Source: Virgisporangium ochraceum (GTDB lineage Bacteria; Actinomycetota; Actinomycetes; Mycobacteriales; Micromonosporaceae). From it: DNA of 64,000 bases. Position 1 is the first letter of the stretch. Each line of letters begins with the position of its first letter. The DNA lies in the NCBI RefSeq assembly GCF_016863655.1, contig NZ_BOPH01000031.1:80612-144611 (forward strand). The letters are read 5' to 3'. The notes beneath the pieces are model-generated. The model saw only the letters and a program-made list of their open reading frames with translations. It did no database searches and was not told where the DNA came from. Both the position numbers and the translations under genes were made by a program. Positions 33,799 through 42,574 of the stretch are shown one piece after another.

Positions 33799-34815
33799 TC
33801 AGCCGACCCTCCGGCGGACCACCCACCAGCCGCACAGGAGGAGCAACGCGCCGGCACCCAGGTACAGGGCCAGTTCCAGCCACTGGAACGTCCAGTAGCG
33901 GTCGGTGGGCTGGTACTCGACGTCGAGGTGGAGGTCGAGGGCGCCGAGGCAGGCGGCCGTGTCGCCGAACGTTCCGGTGGCGCCGGCCGGCGCCGGATCG
34001 GTGAAGCAGCGGTCGAACTCCGCGCGGCTCAACGGTTCGCCGTCGGCGGTGCGGAGGACACTCGCGTCGGTGACCCACGCCCCGTCGACCGTGACGCCCT
34101 TGACCACCGCGGCGCCGGTGATGCTGCCGAGCCCGCGGGCCGCGTTGATGGCCTCGGCCGTCATCGGCATCCGCAGGTGCTCGCCGGGAAGGTAGTGCGG
34201 CCGCACCAGGTTCGGCACGGCGAACTGCACGAGGACGACCGCGAGCAGCGTCACCGCCATCGCGGCCAGCGTGCGACGCAGCAGCATGCCGACGACGGCA
34301 CCGAGCACGACGGCGAACGCCGCGTAGCCGACCGGCGCCAGGTTGCGGGCGCCGAACGGCACCAGTTCGAACCGGTCGGCGCCGACCCGGTCGACCGGAC
34401 CGGCGGCCCACGTGAGCGCGAGGCTCAGCAGTCCCGCGACGGCCATCGCGGCGGTGGCGACGACGAGCACCTTCACGGTGAGCCAGCGGCGGCGGCCGAC
34501 GCTCTGGTTCCACACCAGCCGGTGGGTGCCGGTCTCCAGTTCCCGCGCGACCAACGGCGCGCCCCAGAACACCCCGACGAGCACGGGCACGAGCCCGGAC
34601 GCCCCGGCGAGGTACAGCAGGAGGTTGGTGTAGTCGCCGTGGAACTGGCGCATCGCGGCGGCGCAGTCGCCACCGGCGTCACACCGGCCCCGGTAGGCGT
34701 CGTACGCGTCGCGGATGTCGGTGCCGAGGTGGAGCAGGTACGCCAGCGCGACGGCGAGCAGCACCCCGCCGGCGAGCGCGGGCGTGCGGAACTGCCTCAG
34801 AGTGAGCCAGATCAT
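33799..34815 (-). CDS. ABC transporter permease (paralogue of the 8.3-kb module)
   Basis: A 338-residue membrane protein with about six helices and a large external loop (about 45-85 and 200-300). The cytosolic motif APLVARELETGTHRLVWNQSV and GRRRWL is nearly the same as in the permease at 8307-8945. Its ATG at 34815 overlaps the ATPase stop as ATGA (34812-34815). The longer open frame to 35361 runs antisense-like through the ATPase gene and is not real. It works with the ATPase upstream; the substrate is unknown, with antibiotic or envelope stress the likely theme. Confidence 0.85.
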   Translation of the reverse strand: MIWLTLRQFRTPALAGGVLLAVALAYLLHLGTDIRDAYDAYRGRCDAGGDCAAAMRQFHGDYTNLLLYLAGASGLVPVLVGVFWGAPLVARELETGTHRLVWNQSVGRRRWLTVKVLVVATAAMAVAGLLSLALTWAAGPVDRVGADRFELVPFGARNLAPVGYAAFAVVLGAVVGMLLRRTLAAMAVTLLAVVLVQFAVPNLVRPHYLPGEHLRMPMTAEAINAARGLGSITGAAVVKGVTVDGAWVTDASVLRTADGEPLSRAEFDRCFTDPAPAGATGTFGDTAACLGALDLHLDVEYQPTDRYWTFQWLELALYLGAGALLLLCGWWVVRRRVG

Positions 34816-35516
34816 GATGCCAACACCCCGAGCACGAGGTCCTCGAGCGAACCGCCGGACGATGCGACGAGGTCGCGGACGTCGCCGGCCATCCGCACCC
34901 TCCCTCCACTGAGGACGATGACGTGGTCGCACACCCGCTCGATGTCGCCGAGCAGGTGCGAGGACAGCACCGCGCTCGCGCCGAGTTCGGCGACGAACTC
35001 CCGCAGGGTGCGCAGGAAACCCTGACGGGCCAGGGGATCCAGCGCGGCCGCCGGCTCGTCGAGGATGAGGAGGTCGGGTCGCTTCGCGGCGGCGACGGTC
35101 AACGCGAGCTGCGCCCGCTGCCCACCGGAGAGCCGGCCGGCCTTCTGCGCCGGGTCGAGCCCGACCTGCGCGACCCGGCGGTTGGCCAGCGACGCGTCCC
35201 ACGACGGGTTGAGCTTCGCGCCCAGCCGCAGGTGTTCGGCGACGCTCAACCCGGCGTAGACAGGGGTGTCCTGCGCGACGAACCCGACCCGCGCCAACCG
35301 GGCCGCGGGCGGCGCACCGAGTACCCGCAGCGTTCCCGACGTCGGTTCGAGGAGCCCGCACGCGAGGTGCAGCAGCGTCGACTTGCCCGCGCCGTTCGGC
35401 CCGACCAGCCCGACGACGCGGCCGTGCGGAACCGCGAACGAGCAGTCGGTGAGCGCGTAGCGGCGCCCGAACCGTTTCGTCAGGCCCTCGGCGTGGAGGG
35501 CGTCGTGAGGTGGCAT
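34812..35516 (-). CDS. ABC transporter ATP-binding protein
   Basis: A 234-residue ATPase. Walker A GPNGAGKST is near 38, Q-loop FVAQDTPVYAGL near 82, signature LSGGQRAQLAL near 128, Walker B LLILDEPAAALDP near 150 and H-loop SSH near 182. It is closely similar to the ATPase at 8942-9823 but about 60 residues shorter at the C terminus. It is coupled to the permease, and the divergent two-component system across 35517-35623 is the probable regulator, in place of the GntR protein used by the other module. Confidence 0.92.
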   Translation of the reverse strand: MPPHDALHAEGLTKRFGRRYALTDCSFAVPHGRVVGLVGPNGAGKSTLLHLACGLLEPTSGTLRVLGAPPAARLARVGFVAQDTPVYAGLSVAEHLRLGAKLNPSWDASLANRRVAQVGLDPAQKAGRLSGGQRAQLALTVAAAKRPDLLILDEPAAALDPLARQGFLRTLREFVAELGASAVLSSHLLGDIERVCDHVIVLSGGRVRMAGDVRDLVASSGGSLEDLVLGVLAS

Positions 35517-35558
35517 GCGCCCATCCTGCGAAGCGGGCGCGGCGCGGGCATCGGTCCG

Positions 35559-35580
35559 AAGAACGGGGCCACCCGTTCTT
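35559..35580. promoter_or_regulatory. Operator-like palindrome between ABC module and two-component system
   Basis: AAGAACGGG-N4-CCCGTTCTT is a perfect 9-bp inverted repeat in the 107-bp divergent promoter region, 43 bp from either start. NarL-type response regulators bind such dyads, so it may be the site for the adjacent regulator controlling both operons. Confidence 0.7.
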
Positions 35581-35623
35581 TCGACGGGTTCGCGGTGTGC
35601 CCCGCTTCTCCTAGCGTGGTGGC

Positions 35624-36727
35624 ATGAACATCGGGCTTGCCCTCCTCTTCGTCCTGGCGGTCGCCGGTGAGGCGGTCGCTGTCGCGCAGAGCTGGGGCGG
35701 CGGGTACTGGCTCGTCGGCGGCTGCGCGGCCGTCGTCGCGTGCGGTCTCGCGCTGGCGCGCCGGTGGGACCGGCGGTGGACGGCCGTGGCCGGCCTCACC
35801 GTCGCCGCCGGCGCGATCGGGGCGTCCGCGGTCGCCGACCTGCCCGCTGAGCCGGGTCCGGCGCTGGCGTCGGCGCTGGCGGTGCTGGTCGGATCGGCGG
35901 TGCGCGTGGTGCGGGCGGGGTGGGCGGTCGCGATCGCCGGTGGCGGTCTCGCGGTGGTGGCGGCCAGCCCGGTCAGCGCGAGCGCGGGGTCGGCGGGTGC
36001 GGTGGTCGCGCTCAACGCGGTGGCGTGGGCGGCCGGCGTGACGACCGGGGCGACCCTGCGGCTGCTCGACGCGCGGGCGGCGGCGACGGTCGCGGCCGTG
36101 CGGCAGCAGGAACGGCTGGAGCTGGCCCGGGAACTGCACGACGTGGTCGCGCACCACATCACGGGGATGCTGATCCAGGCACAGGCCGCGCAGGTCGTCG
36201 CGCGGCGCGACCCGTCGGCGGTGGCCGCGCCGCTGTCCGGCATCGAGGCCGCCGGTGCGGAGGCGTTGTCGGCGATGCGGCGGGTCGTCGGCCTGCTGCG
36301 CGACCACGACGACGCGGCGTCGGCGTCGCCCGGTCCGGAGAGCCTGGCCGACCTCGTGACGCGGTTCGAGCGGCAGGGTCCACCGGTGCGGCTGTCCATT
36401 GTGGACAGTTCGACGGCGGGTGGCGCCGGATGGCCGCCCGAGGTGACGAGCACCGTGTACCGGGTGGTGCGCGAGGCGCTCACGAACGTGGCGCGGCACG
36501 CGCCGGGTGCGCGCTCGGTGCGGGTCAGCGTCGACAGTGGACCGTCGGGGGTGACCGTCGAGGTGGCCGACGACGGTCCGGCGGTGGCGCAGCCGTCGTC
36601 GGGCGGGTTCGGCCTCACCGGGATGCGCGAGCGCGTCACGAGCCTCGGCGGCACGGTCGACGCCGGTCCGGGTGAGGGCGGTGGCTGGCGGGTCCGCGCG
36701 ACGCTTCCCCCGCCGGTGCTCCGGTGA
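35624..36727 (+). CDS. Sensor histidine kinase, NarL/DesK type
   Basis: A 367-residue kinase. Four to five membrane helices (about 1-140) with short loops replace an extracellular sensor, so the signal is probably within the membrane. The HisKA_3 box reads RLELARELHDVVAHHITGM (His near 171), followed by HATPase with REALTNVARHAPGA near 285 and DDGPAV and GFGLTGMRERV G-boxes. Its stop overlaps the response regulator start (GTGA 36724-36727). Divergent from an ABC module, a typical actinomycete arrangement for sensing cell-envelope or antibiotic stress. Confidence 0.92.
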   Translation: MNIGLALLFVLAVAGEAVAVAQSWGGGYWLVGGCAAVVACGLALARRWDRRWTAVAGLTVAAGAIGASAVADLPAEPGPALASALAVLVGSAVRVVRAGWAVAIAGGGLAVVAASPVSASAGSAGAVVALNAVAWAAGVTTGATLRLLDARAAATVAAVRQQERLELARELHDVVAHHITGMLIQAQAAQVVARRDPSAVAAPLSGIEAAGAEALSAMRRVVGLLRDHDDAASASPGPESLADLVTRFERQGPPVRLSIVDSSTAGGAGWPPEVTSTVYRVVREALTNVARHAPGARSVRVSVDSGPSGVTVEVADDGPAVAQPSSGGFGLTGMRERVTSLGGTVDAGPGEGGGWRVRATLPPPVLR

Positions 36728-37380
36728 CCATCTCCGTGCTGATCGCCGACGACCAGGCGATGGTCCGCGGCGGGCTGCGGTTGATCCTCGAGGACCAGCC
36801 CGACATCACCGTGGTCGGCGAGGCGGCCGACGGCGTCGACGCGATCGAGCAGGCGCGGCGGCTGCGCCCCGACGTGTGCCTCGTCGACATCCGCATGCCC
36901 CGGGTCGACGGCATCGAGGTGACGCGCGCGCTGGCCGGCCCGGGTGTGGCGAACCCGTTGCGGGTCATCGTGGTCACCACGTTCGACCTCGACGAGTACG
37001 TCTACGGCGCCCTGCGGGGCGGCGCCGTCGGCTTCATCCTCAAGGACGCCGGCCCGGCACTGCTGGTCGAGGCGGTGCGGGCGGCGAACAACGGCGACGC
37101 GCTGGTGTCGCCCTCGGTCACGGTGCGGCTGCTGCGGCAGCTCACCGCGGTGCGGGCACCGGCGCCGGGCCCGGCGGGGCACCGCCTGTCGGATCGGGAG
37201 CTGGAGGTGGTGCGGGAGATCGCGCGCGGGCGCACGAACCAGGAGGTGGGTGCGGAGCTGTTCATCTCGGTGAGCACGGTCAAGAGCCACGTGGCGACGA
37301 TCCAGACCAAGCTGGGTCTGCGGAACCGCGTGGAGATCGCCGCGTGGGCGTGGGAGAACCGCGTCGCGGAAGGCTCGTAA
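36724..37380 (+). CDS. NarL/LuxR-family response regulator
   Basis: A 218-residue regulator. The receiver (about 3-120) has DDQ near 9, the phosphoacceptor Asp in LVDIRMP near 55 and the Lys in FILKDAGP. The LuxR-type helix-turn-helix (about 150-212) reads LSDRELEVVREIARGRTNQEV and LFISVSTVKSHVATIQTKLGL. GTG 36724 overlaps the kinase stop. It is paired with the kinase and probably binds the palindrome at 35559-35580. The last 101 bases overlap the convergent PucR gene in antisense. Confidence 0.92.
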   Translation: MTISVLIADDQAMVRGGLRLILEDQPDITVVGEAADGVDAIEQARRLRPDVCLVDIRMPRVDGIEVTRALAGPGVANPLRVIVVTTFDLDEYVYGALRGGAVGFILKDAGPALLVEAVRAANNGDALVSPSVTVRLLRQLTAVRAPAPGPAGHRLSDRELEVVREIARGRTNQEVGAELFISVSTVKSHVATIQTKLGLRNRVEIAAWAWENRVAEGS

Positions 37381-38476
37381 GCCAGGTGTGCAGGGCCCAC
37401 CACCACCGGAGGGTCTCCAGGACGGTCAGCCGCTCCTCGGTGCCGGCCGGCAGTCCGGTGAGGTCCTGCAGCCGGCGCAGCCGGTACCGCACGGTGTTGG
37501 GGTGCACGTGCAGCGCCGACGCCGTCTGGTCGAGCCGCTGGCCGTGGTCGAGGTAGCTGAGCGCGGTGGAGACGAGCTCGCGGTGGAACGGGTCGCCGGG
37601 CCGCAGCCGACCGAGCAGCGAGTCGCGCAGGAGGGCCGCGAGGCCGGGCTGTGCGGCCAGGGCCGCCTCACCGGCCAGGTCGGCGACGGCGTGCACACCC
37701 CGCCGACCGAAGCTCTCCGCCGCCTGCCAGGCCGCGACGCACAGCCGGTAGGCGTCGGCGGCGTCGGCCAGCGGCACGGCCGGGCCGAAGACCGTGAGCG
37801 TCGCCGCGCCGGTGGGTTTCGGTGGCCGGGCGCTCAGGCCGGCGACCCGTCCGTCGACCGTGCCGAGGAGACCGGCGCAGCGCACCGCCGGCCGGGGTTC
37901 CGGGCCGGTCACCAGGCAGTGGTACGGGGTGGCCGGGTTCAGGCCGAACCGGGCCAGCTCGTCGGCGTCGGGCCCGGTTCCCTCGCCGAGGAGCAGCCGG
38001 CGTAGCAGGCCGGCGACCGCGTCGGCCCGGTCGTGGGCCAGCCGTCGTTCGGCCGCGTGGTAGCCGTCGATCAGGTGCCGTTCCAGCGCGCTGGCGTACC
38101 GGTCGAGCTCCAGCGCGCCGTCCAGCAGGGTCTCGTACGGGATCCCGGCCCGCCGGCCCCGGTCGATCGCGATCTCGAACACGCGCGTGCGGCCGGCGCG
38201 GACGCCGCACAGGACGGCGGCGAGCGGAACACCCTGCGCCGCGCGGTCGGCACCCAGCCGCGTGGCGTCGGCGAAGTCGTGGTGGTCGGGGTCGCCGGTA
38301 CCGTCGAACGCCGCCAGCCCGGCGTCGAGCAGGACAGCGACGTGACGGCGCGTCTCCGCCACCGGCAACCGGGCGATCTCGGGCGCCGCGGTGCGGGCGG
38401 CGTCGACCATCGCGTCGACCACCAGGGGATCGGCGCCGAGCGTCCGGACGAGGGGGATCAGCGAACCGGCGGTCAC
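37280..38476 (-). CDS. PucR/CdaR-family transcriptional regulator
   Basis: A 398-residue regulator. The N-terminal ~280 residues contain a helical region and a GGDEF-like module of the PucR type, and the C-terminal helix-turn-helix (about 300-365) reads YLDHGQRLDQTASALHVHPNTV then RYRLRRLQDLTG, the family hallmark. The final ~40 residues (Arg/Pro/Ser-rich) overlap the response regulator gene and may not be conserved. GTG 38476 has GGAAGG six bases upstream, better than the TTG at 38506. Divergent from the beta-propeller gene, which it may control. Confidence 0.85.
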   Translation of the reverse strand: MTAGSLIPLVRTLGADPLVVDAMVDAARTAAPEIARLPVAETRRHVAVLLDAGLAAFDGTGDPDHHDFADATRLGADRAAQGVPLAAVLCGVRAGRTRVFEIAIDRGRRAGIPYETLLDGALELDRYASALERHLIDGYHAAERRLAHDRADAVAGLLRRLLLGEGTGPDADELARFGLNPATPYHCLVTGPEPRPAVRCAGLLGTVDGRVAGLSARPPKPTGAATLTVFGPAVPLADAADAYRLCVAAWQAAESFGRRGVHAVADLAGEAALAAQPGLAALLRDSLLGRLRPGDPFHRELVSTALSYLDHGQRLDQTASALHVHPNTVRYRLRRLQDLTGLPAGTEERLTVLETLRWWWALHTWLTSLPRRGSPTPTRRSPRGSADPAWSGSSPRGS

Positions 38477-38631
38477 GGCGTGCCTTCCGTTGTCACCCGC
38501 GTACAACGTCGCGCTCCGGCGTTGGACCCGGGGTCCTATCGATGGGGACCGATCAGGGGTTTGCTTGTGTTACCGCAGCGTAACTTCGGCGCGCGGTGAG
38601 CGGAATCCATCGCCGCCCTTGGAGGGGATCC

Positions 38632-39864
38632 GTGACCGTCACATCCAGGCGCCTGATCGGCGCATTCCTGGCCTCCGTGCTGCTCGGCGCCGTTCCCGGG
38701 CCGGCACCCGTACAGGCCGCGCCTGCTCTGCAGCAGGTGATGTTCGTCGGCAACAACTGGGACGGCACCGTCGACGTCATCCGCCCCAGCGGCACGTACG
38801 CCAGGCTGGGCCGGATCAACGTGGTCCCGGACCGCCAGCAGCGGCTGTGGGAGATCTACCTCAACCCGGTGCGGCTGGCGTTCTTCCTCGGCATCCGGCA
38901 GGGCCCGGGCGAGGGGCACGACCAGCTCGTCGACGACATGTACGCCACCCCCGACGGCGGCGCGCTGGTGGTGTCGCGGCCGAGCTTCGCCGACGTGGTG
39001 TCGGTCGACCTGCGCACCGGCGCGATCAGGTGGCGGTTCCCGGTGTCCGGGTACCGGTCGGACCACATGGCCGTGTCGCCCGACGGCACCCGGGTGGCCG
39101 TGTCGGCGTCCACGTCGAACACCGTGCACGTGCTGGACATCGACACGGGCGCGCAGGTGGGCTCGTTCGCGACCGGCGACAAGCCGCACGAGAACGTCTT
39201 CACCGGCGGCGGGCGGTACCTGTGGAACATGTCGATCGGCGAGGTGAACACCGACCTCGACGCACCGTGGCTCGACTTCACGAAGGGCGACCGGCGCATC
39301 ACGGTCGCCGACATGACGACGTTCCAGGTCGTGCGCGTCGTCGACATGCGCCAGCGGCTCGACGCCGCCGGCCGCAGCGACCTGTCCGACGCGGTGCGGC
39401 CGGCCGTGTTCACACCCGACGGGTCGAAGCTGTACTTCCAGGTGTCGTTCTTCAACGGGTTCGCCGAGTACGACGTCGCGACGGACCGGATCACGCGGGT
39501 CCGGACCCTGCCGAAGAACCCGAACACCAGCGACGACCGCACCACGTGGGTCAACGACTCGCGCCACCACGGCCTGTCGATGAGCACCGACGGCGCGAAG
39601 GTGTGCGTCGCCGGCACGATGGACGACTACGTCACGGTGGTCGACCGGGCGACGTTGCAGGAGGGCCCGCTGGTCACGGCCAGCAAGCCGTACTGGGCGA
39701 CGGTCAGCGGCGACGGTCGGGACTGCGTGATCTCGGAGTCGGGCTCCGACCGGGTGTCGGCGATCAGCTTCGCCACCGGTCAGCGCGTCGCGAGCGTGGC
39801 GGTGGGCGACCATCCGCAGCGGGTCCGGGTCGGGCGCGTCCCGGCCGACTGGACCGCACCGTAG
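38632..39864 (+). CDS. Secreted beta-propeller (YncE/YVTN-like) protein
   Basis: A 410-residue exported protein. A signal peptide (about 1-30, ending VQAAPA) precedes a seven-bladed propeller built of YVTN-like repeats (VSPDGTRVAVSASTSNTVHV, FTPDGSKLYFQ, MSTDGAKVCVAGTMDDY, ISESGSDRVSAIS). Such proteins bind partners or metals and are rarely enzymes. GTG 38632 is chosen because GGAGGGG sits just upstream. It lies across a 155-bp gap from the PucR gene. Function unknown. Confidence 0.85.
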   Translation: MTVTSRRLIGAFLASVLLGAVPGPAPVQAAPALQQVMFVGNNWDGTVDVIRPSGTYARLGRINVVPDRQQRLWEIYLNPVRLAFFLGIRQGPGEGHDQLVDDMYATPDGGALVVSRPSFADVVSVDLRTGAIRWRFPVSGYRSDHMAVSPDGTRVAVSASTSNTVHVLDIDTGAQVGSFATGDKPHENVFTGGGRYLWNMSIGEVNTDLDAPWLDFTKGDRRITVADMTTFQVVRVVDMRQRLDAAGRSDLSDAVRPAVFTPDGSKLYFQVSFFNGFAEYDVATDRITRVRTLPKNPNTSDDRTTWVNDSRHHGLSMSTDGAKVCVAGTMDDYVTVVDRATLQEGPLVTASKPYWATVSGDGRDCVISESGSDRVSAISFATGQRVASVAVGDHPQRVRVGRVPADWTAP

Positions 39865-39918
39865 CTCTGTTCCCACCTGCCGTGACGCCGGTCCCGCCGC
39901 CCCGGGACCGGCGTTACG

Positions 39919-40716
39919 GTGGGAACGGTGTCCCTCCTGCACGTGATGACGTTCAACCTCCTGTACGCCAGCGTCGACGGGCCGCACCGGTGGGCCGACC
40001 GGCGGCCGGTGGTCCACGCGCTGCTCGACGCCGAACGGCCCGACCTGATCGGCACCCAGGAAGGACTCGCCGCCCAGCTCGACGACGTCCGGGCCGACCT
40101 CGGCCCCGGGTACGGGTTCGTCGGGACCGGGCGCGACGGCGGCACCGACGGCGAGTTCACGGCGGTCCTGTACCGGGTCGAGCGGCTGACCCCGGTGCGG
40201 CACGGGGTGTTCTGGCTGTCGGACACGCCGGACGTGGCCGCCTCCAACACCTGGGGCGCCCGCTGCGTGCGGATGGCGACATGGGTCCGGTTCCTCGACC
40301 GGGTGACCGGCCGCGAGCTGTACGCGGTGAACACCCACTTCGACCACATCAGCGAGAACGCCCGGCGACGGTCGGCGGCGCTCATCCGCGACCGGCTCGC
40401 CGCGCTCGAACCGGGGCTGCCGGTCGTGCTGACCGGCGACTTCAACGCCGCCGCGGGCACGGAGAGCCCCGCGTACCGGCTGCTGACCCGCGACGTCGGG
40501 CTGGTCGACGTGTGGACGGTCGCGGCGCGCCGCGGGCCGGACCACGGCACGTGGCACGGGTTCGGCCCGGTCGCCGACGGCGGGCCGCGCATCGACTGGA
40601 TCCTGGTGACGCCCGACGTCGCCGTCGAGGCGGCGGCGGTGAACCTGTTCCGGTCGGGCGGCCGGTTCCCGAGCGACCACCTGCCGGTCCAGGCCCACCT
40701 GCGGCTGCCGGGGTAG
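39919..40716 (+). CDS. Endonuclease/exonuclease/phosphatase-family hydrolase
   Basis: A 265-residue protein of the DNase I-like superfamily. Motifs in order: VMTFNLLYAS near 9, IGTQEG near 44 (metal Glu), YAVNTHFDHIS near 134, VVLTGDFNA near 174 (Asp/Asn) and SDHLPVQA near 253 (catalytic Asp-His). There is no signal peptide. Members hydrolyse sugar phosphates, phospholipids or nucleic acids, and the substrate here cannot be told. GTG 39928 with GGTGGGA upstream is an alternative start. Confidence 0.88.
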   Translation: MGTVSLLHVMTFNLLYASVDGPHRWADRRPVVHALLDAERPDLIGTQEGLAAQLDDVRADLGPGYGFVGTGRDGGTDGEFTAVLYRVERLTPVRHGVFWLSDTPDVAASNTWGARCVRMATWVRFLDRVTGRELYAVNTHFDHISENARRRSAALIRDRLAALEPGLPVVLTGDFNAAAGTESPAYRLLTRDVGLVDVWTVAARRGPDHGTWHGFGPVADGGPRIDWILVTPDVAVEAAAVNLFRSGGRFPSDHLPVQAHLRLPG

Positions 40717-40745
40717 CGCGCGCCGGGCCGTGTCAGAGTGGTGGG

Positions 40746-41834
40746 GTGAAACGCGCGCTGGCGGCACTGTCGATCGGAGCGTTCCTGACGCTCGTGGTCG
40801 ACACCGCCGGCTCGCGCGGCTCGTGGCTGGCGGTGGCGCTCGGCGGCTCGTACCTGGTCGTGGCCACGGTCGGATTCCACTACGTGTGGCCGTACGCGCG
40901 GCGGTGGCCGGCGTACGCGTACGTGATCCACCTGCTGCTGCACGGATACGCGGTGTTCGTCGCGGTGTCGACGGTCGGGTCGACGCTGCTGCTCGTCGTG
41001 CTGGTGAGCCAGAGCGTACTGCTGCTACCGCTGCCGGCCGCCGCCGTGGTCGTCGCGACGGTGCCGTTGTTCCACATCGGCATGTCGCCCCGCGACGGGC
41101 TGCGGGAAGGGCTCGGTCTGCTCGCGGCCGCCGCGTTCACCGCGGTGGTCACCAGGCTTTTGGTCCGGGAGCAGCAGGCGCGCGTCGAGATGGCCGAGGC
41201 GCACGGTCGGCTGCGGGCGTACGCGCTGCAGGCGGAGACGCTGGCCGCGGCGCAGGAACGCAACCGGGTGGCCCGCGACATCCACGACGGGCTGGGCCAC
41301 GCGCTCACCGTGGTGCAGATGCAGATCAAGGCCGCCCGGGCGGTCATCGACGACGCGGAGCGCGCCGACACCGTGCTCGCGAAGGCGCAGAACCAGGCGG
41401 AGGAGGCGCTGCGGGAGGTGCGCCGGTCGGTGTCGGCGCTGCGGGAGCCGGCCGCGCCGGTCCCGTTGCCGGAGGCCCTGAAAGCGTTGGCGGAGGAGAC
41501 TTCGGCCGCCGGCGTACCGACCGGGCTCGAGGTGGTCGGAACGGTGCGGTCGCTGCCGGAGCGGGCCCACGAGTCGCTGTTCCGGGCCGCGCAGGAGGGC
41601 CTGACGAACGTGCGCCGGCACGCCGGGGCGACGCGCGCCGACCTCACGCTCGACTACACGCGGCCCGCGCTCGTCGTGCTGTCGGTACGCGACGACGGCG
41701 TCGGCCGCGCGCCCGACGGGCAGGGCTTCGGCCTGACCGGCATCCGCGAGCGGGCCGCGCTCGCGGGCGGTCGGATGGACCTGGAGTCGGTGCCCGGCAA
41801 GGGAACGACGCTGAGCGTGGAGGTTGCCTCGTGA
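40746..41834 (+). CDS. Sensor histidine kinase, DesK type
   Basis: A 362-residue kinase with four to five membrane helices (about 5-140) and no external domain. The HisKA_3 box RNRVARDIHDGLGHALTVVQ (His near 180) is followed by an HATPase with AAQEGLTNVRRHAGA near 283, DDGVGRAPDG and GFGLTGIRERA. GTG 40746 is the start; longer readings are out of frame with any gene. Its stop overlaps the response regulator GTG (41831-41834). Membrane-embedded sensing resembles DesK, which monitors lipid order; the actual signal is unknown. Confidence 0.92.
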   Translation: MKRALAALSIGAFLTLVVDTAGSRGSWLAVALGGSYLVVATVGFHYVWPYARRWPAYAYVIHLLLHGYAVFVAVSTVGSTLLLVVLVSQSVLLLPLPAAAVVVATVPLFHIGMSPRDGLREGLGLLAAAAFTAVVTRLLVREQQARVEMAEAHGRLRAYALQAETLAAAQERNRVARDIHDGLGHALTVVQMQIKAARAVIDDAERADTVLAKAQNQAEEALREVRRSVSALREPAAPVPLPEALKALAEETSAAGVPTGLEVVGTVRSLPERAHESLFRAAQEGLTNVRRHAGATRADLTLDYTRPALVVLSVRDDGVGRAPDGQGFGLTGIRERAALAGGRMDLESVPGKGTTLSVEVAS

Positions 41835-42505
41835 GGGTGCGGGTGCTGCTCGTCGACGACCAGGCGTTGTTCCGCGAGGCGCTCGCCACCCTGCTCAGCG
41901 TGCGCGACGACATCGAGGTCGTGGGCGAGGCGGGCAACGGGTCCGACGCCGTGCGGCGGGCCGCCGACCTCGCGCCCGACGTGGTGCTGATGGACCTGCG
42001 CATGCCGGTGCTCGACGGGGTGGCGGCCACGCGGCGGCTGCGCGCCGAGCACCCCGCGGTGCGGGTCATCGCGCTGACCACCTTCGACGACGACGAGGAC
42101 GTGTTCGCGGCGCTGCGCGCCGGCGCGGTCGGCTACCTGCTGAAGGACGTGTCGTCGGCCCGGCTCGTGGAGGCGATCCTGGCGGCGGCCCGCGACGAGT
42201 CGGTGCTGCAGCCGTCGGTGGCGGCGAAGGTGGTGGCGAGGCTCGTCGCCTCTTTCGGCGACAAACCAGCTGTTTCAGCACAACTGCCTGTCGACGACGC
42301 TCCACCACCGGTGGTGCCGCTGTCGGAGCGCGAGCTCGACGTGCTGCGGCTCCTGGCGGGCGGGCGCAGCAACCGGGAGATCGCGAGGGTACTGCACCTC
42401 GCCGAGGGCACGGTGAAGAACCACGTGACGAACGTGCTCGGCAAGCTGGGCGCCCGCGACCGCACGCAGGCCGCGCTGCGCGCCCGGGATCTGGGGCTCT
42501 TGTAG
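41831..42505 (+). CDS. NarL/LuxR-family response regulator
   Basis: A 224-residue regulator. The receiver has VDDQ near 9, the Asp in VLMDLRMP near 54 and YLLKDVSS near 104. The LuxR-type helix-turn-helix (about 158-220) reads LSERELDVLRLLAGGRSNREI and VKNHVTNVLGKLGARDR. Coupled to the kinase by GTGA overlap. A perfect 16-bp palindrome at 42506-42521 begins at the first base after its stop and precedes a Met-rich membrane protein gene, its probable target. Confidence 0.92.
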   Translation: MRVRVLLVDDQALFREALATLLSVRDDIEVVGEAGNGSDAVRRAADLAPDVVLMDLRMPVLDGVAATRRLRAEHPAVRVIALTTFDDDEDVFAALRAGAVGYLLKDVSSARLVEAILAAARDESVLQPSVAAKVVARLVASFGDKPAVSAQLPVDDAPPPVVPLSERELDVLRLLAGGRSNREIARVLHLAEGTVKNHVTNVLGKLGARDRTQAALRARDLGLL

Positions 42506-42521
42506 CGGGGTCATGACCCCG
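42506..42521. promoter_or_regulatory. Perfect 16-bp palindrome after the response regulator
   Basis: CGGGGTCATGACCCCG is fully self-complementary. It lies 54 bp before the Met-rich membrane protein gene. The GTCATGAC core recalls DesR-type operator half-sites, so control by the adjacent regulator is plausible; a short terminator is the alternative. Confidence 0.55.
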
Positions 42522-42574
42522 ACCGTGACTTCCGGCACGTCACACCGGGCTGGAACCTCGGCAGGATCTCCCGC

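Noticed and set aside
38391..40745. Long plus-strand frame preceding the DesK-type kinase
   Set aside because: It overlaps the beta-propeller and endonuclease-family genes in another frame and is Arg/Pro-rich; only the part from 40746 encodes the kinase.
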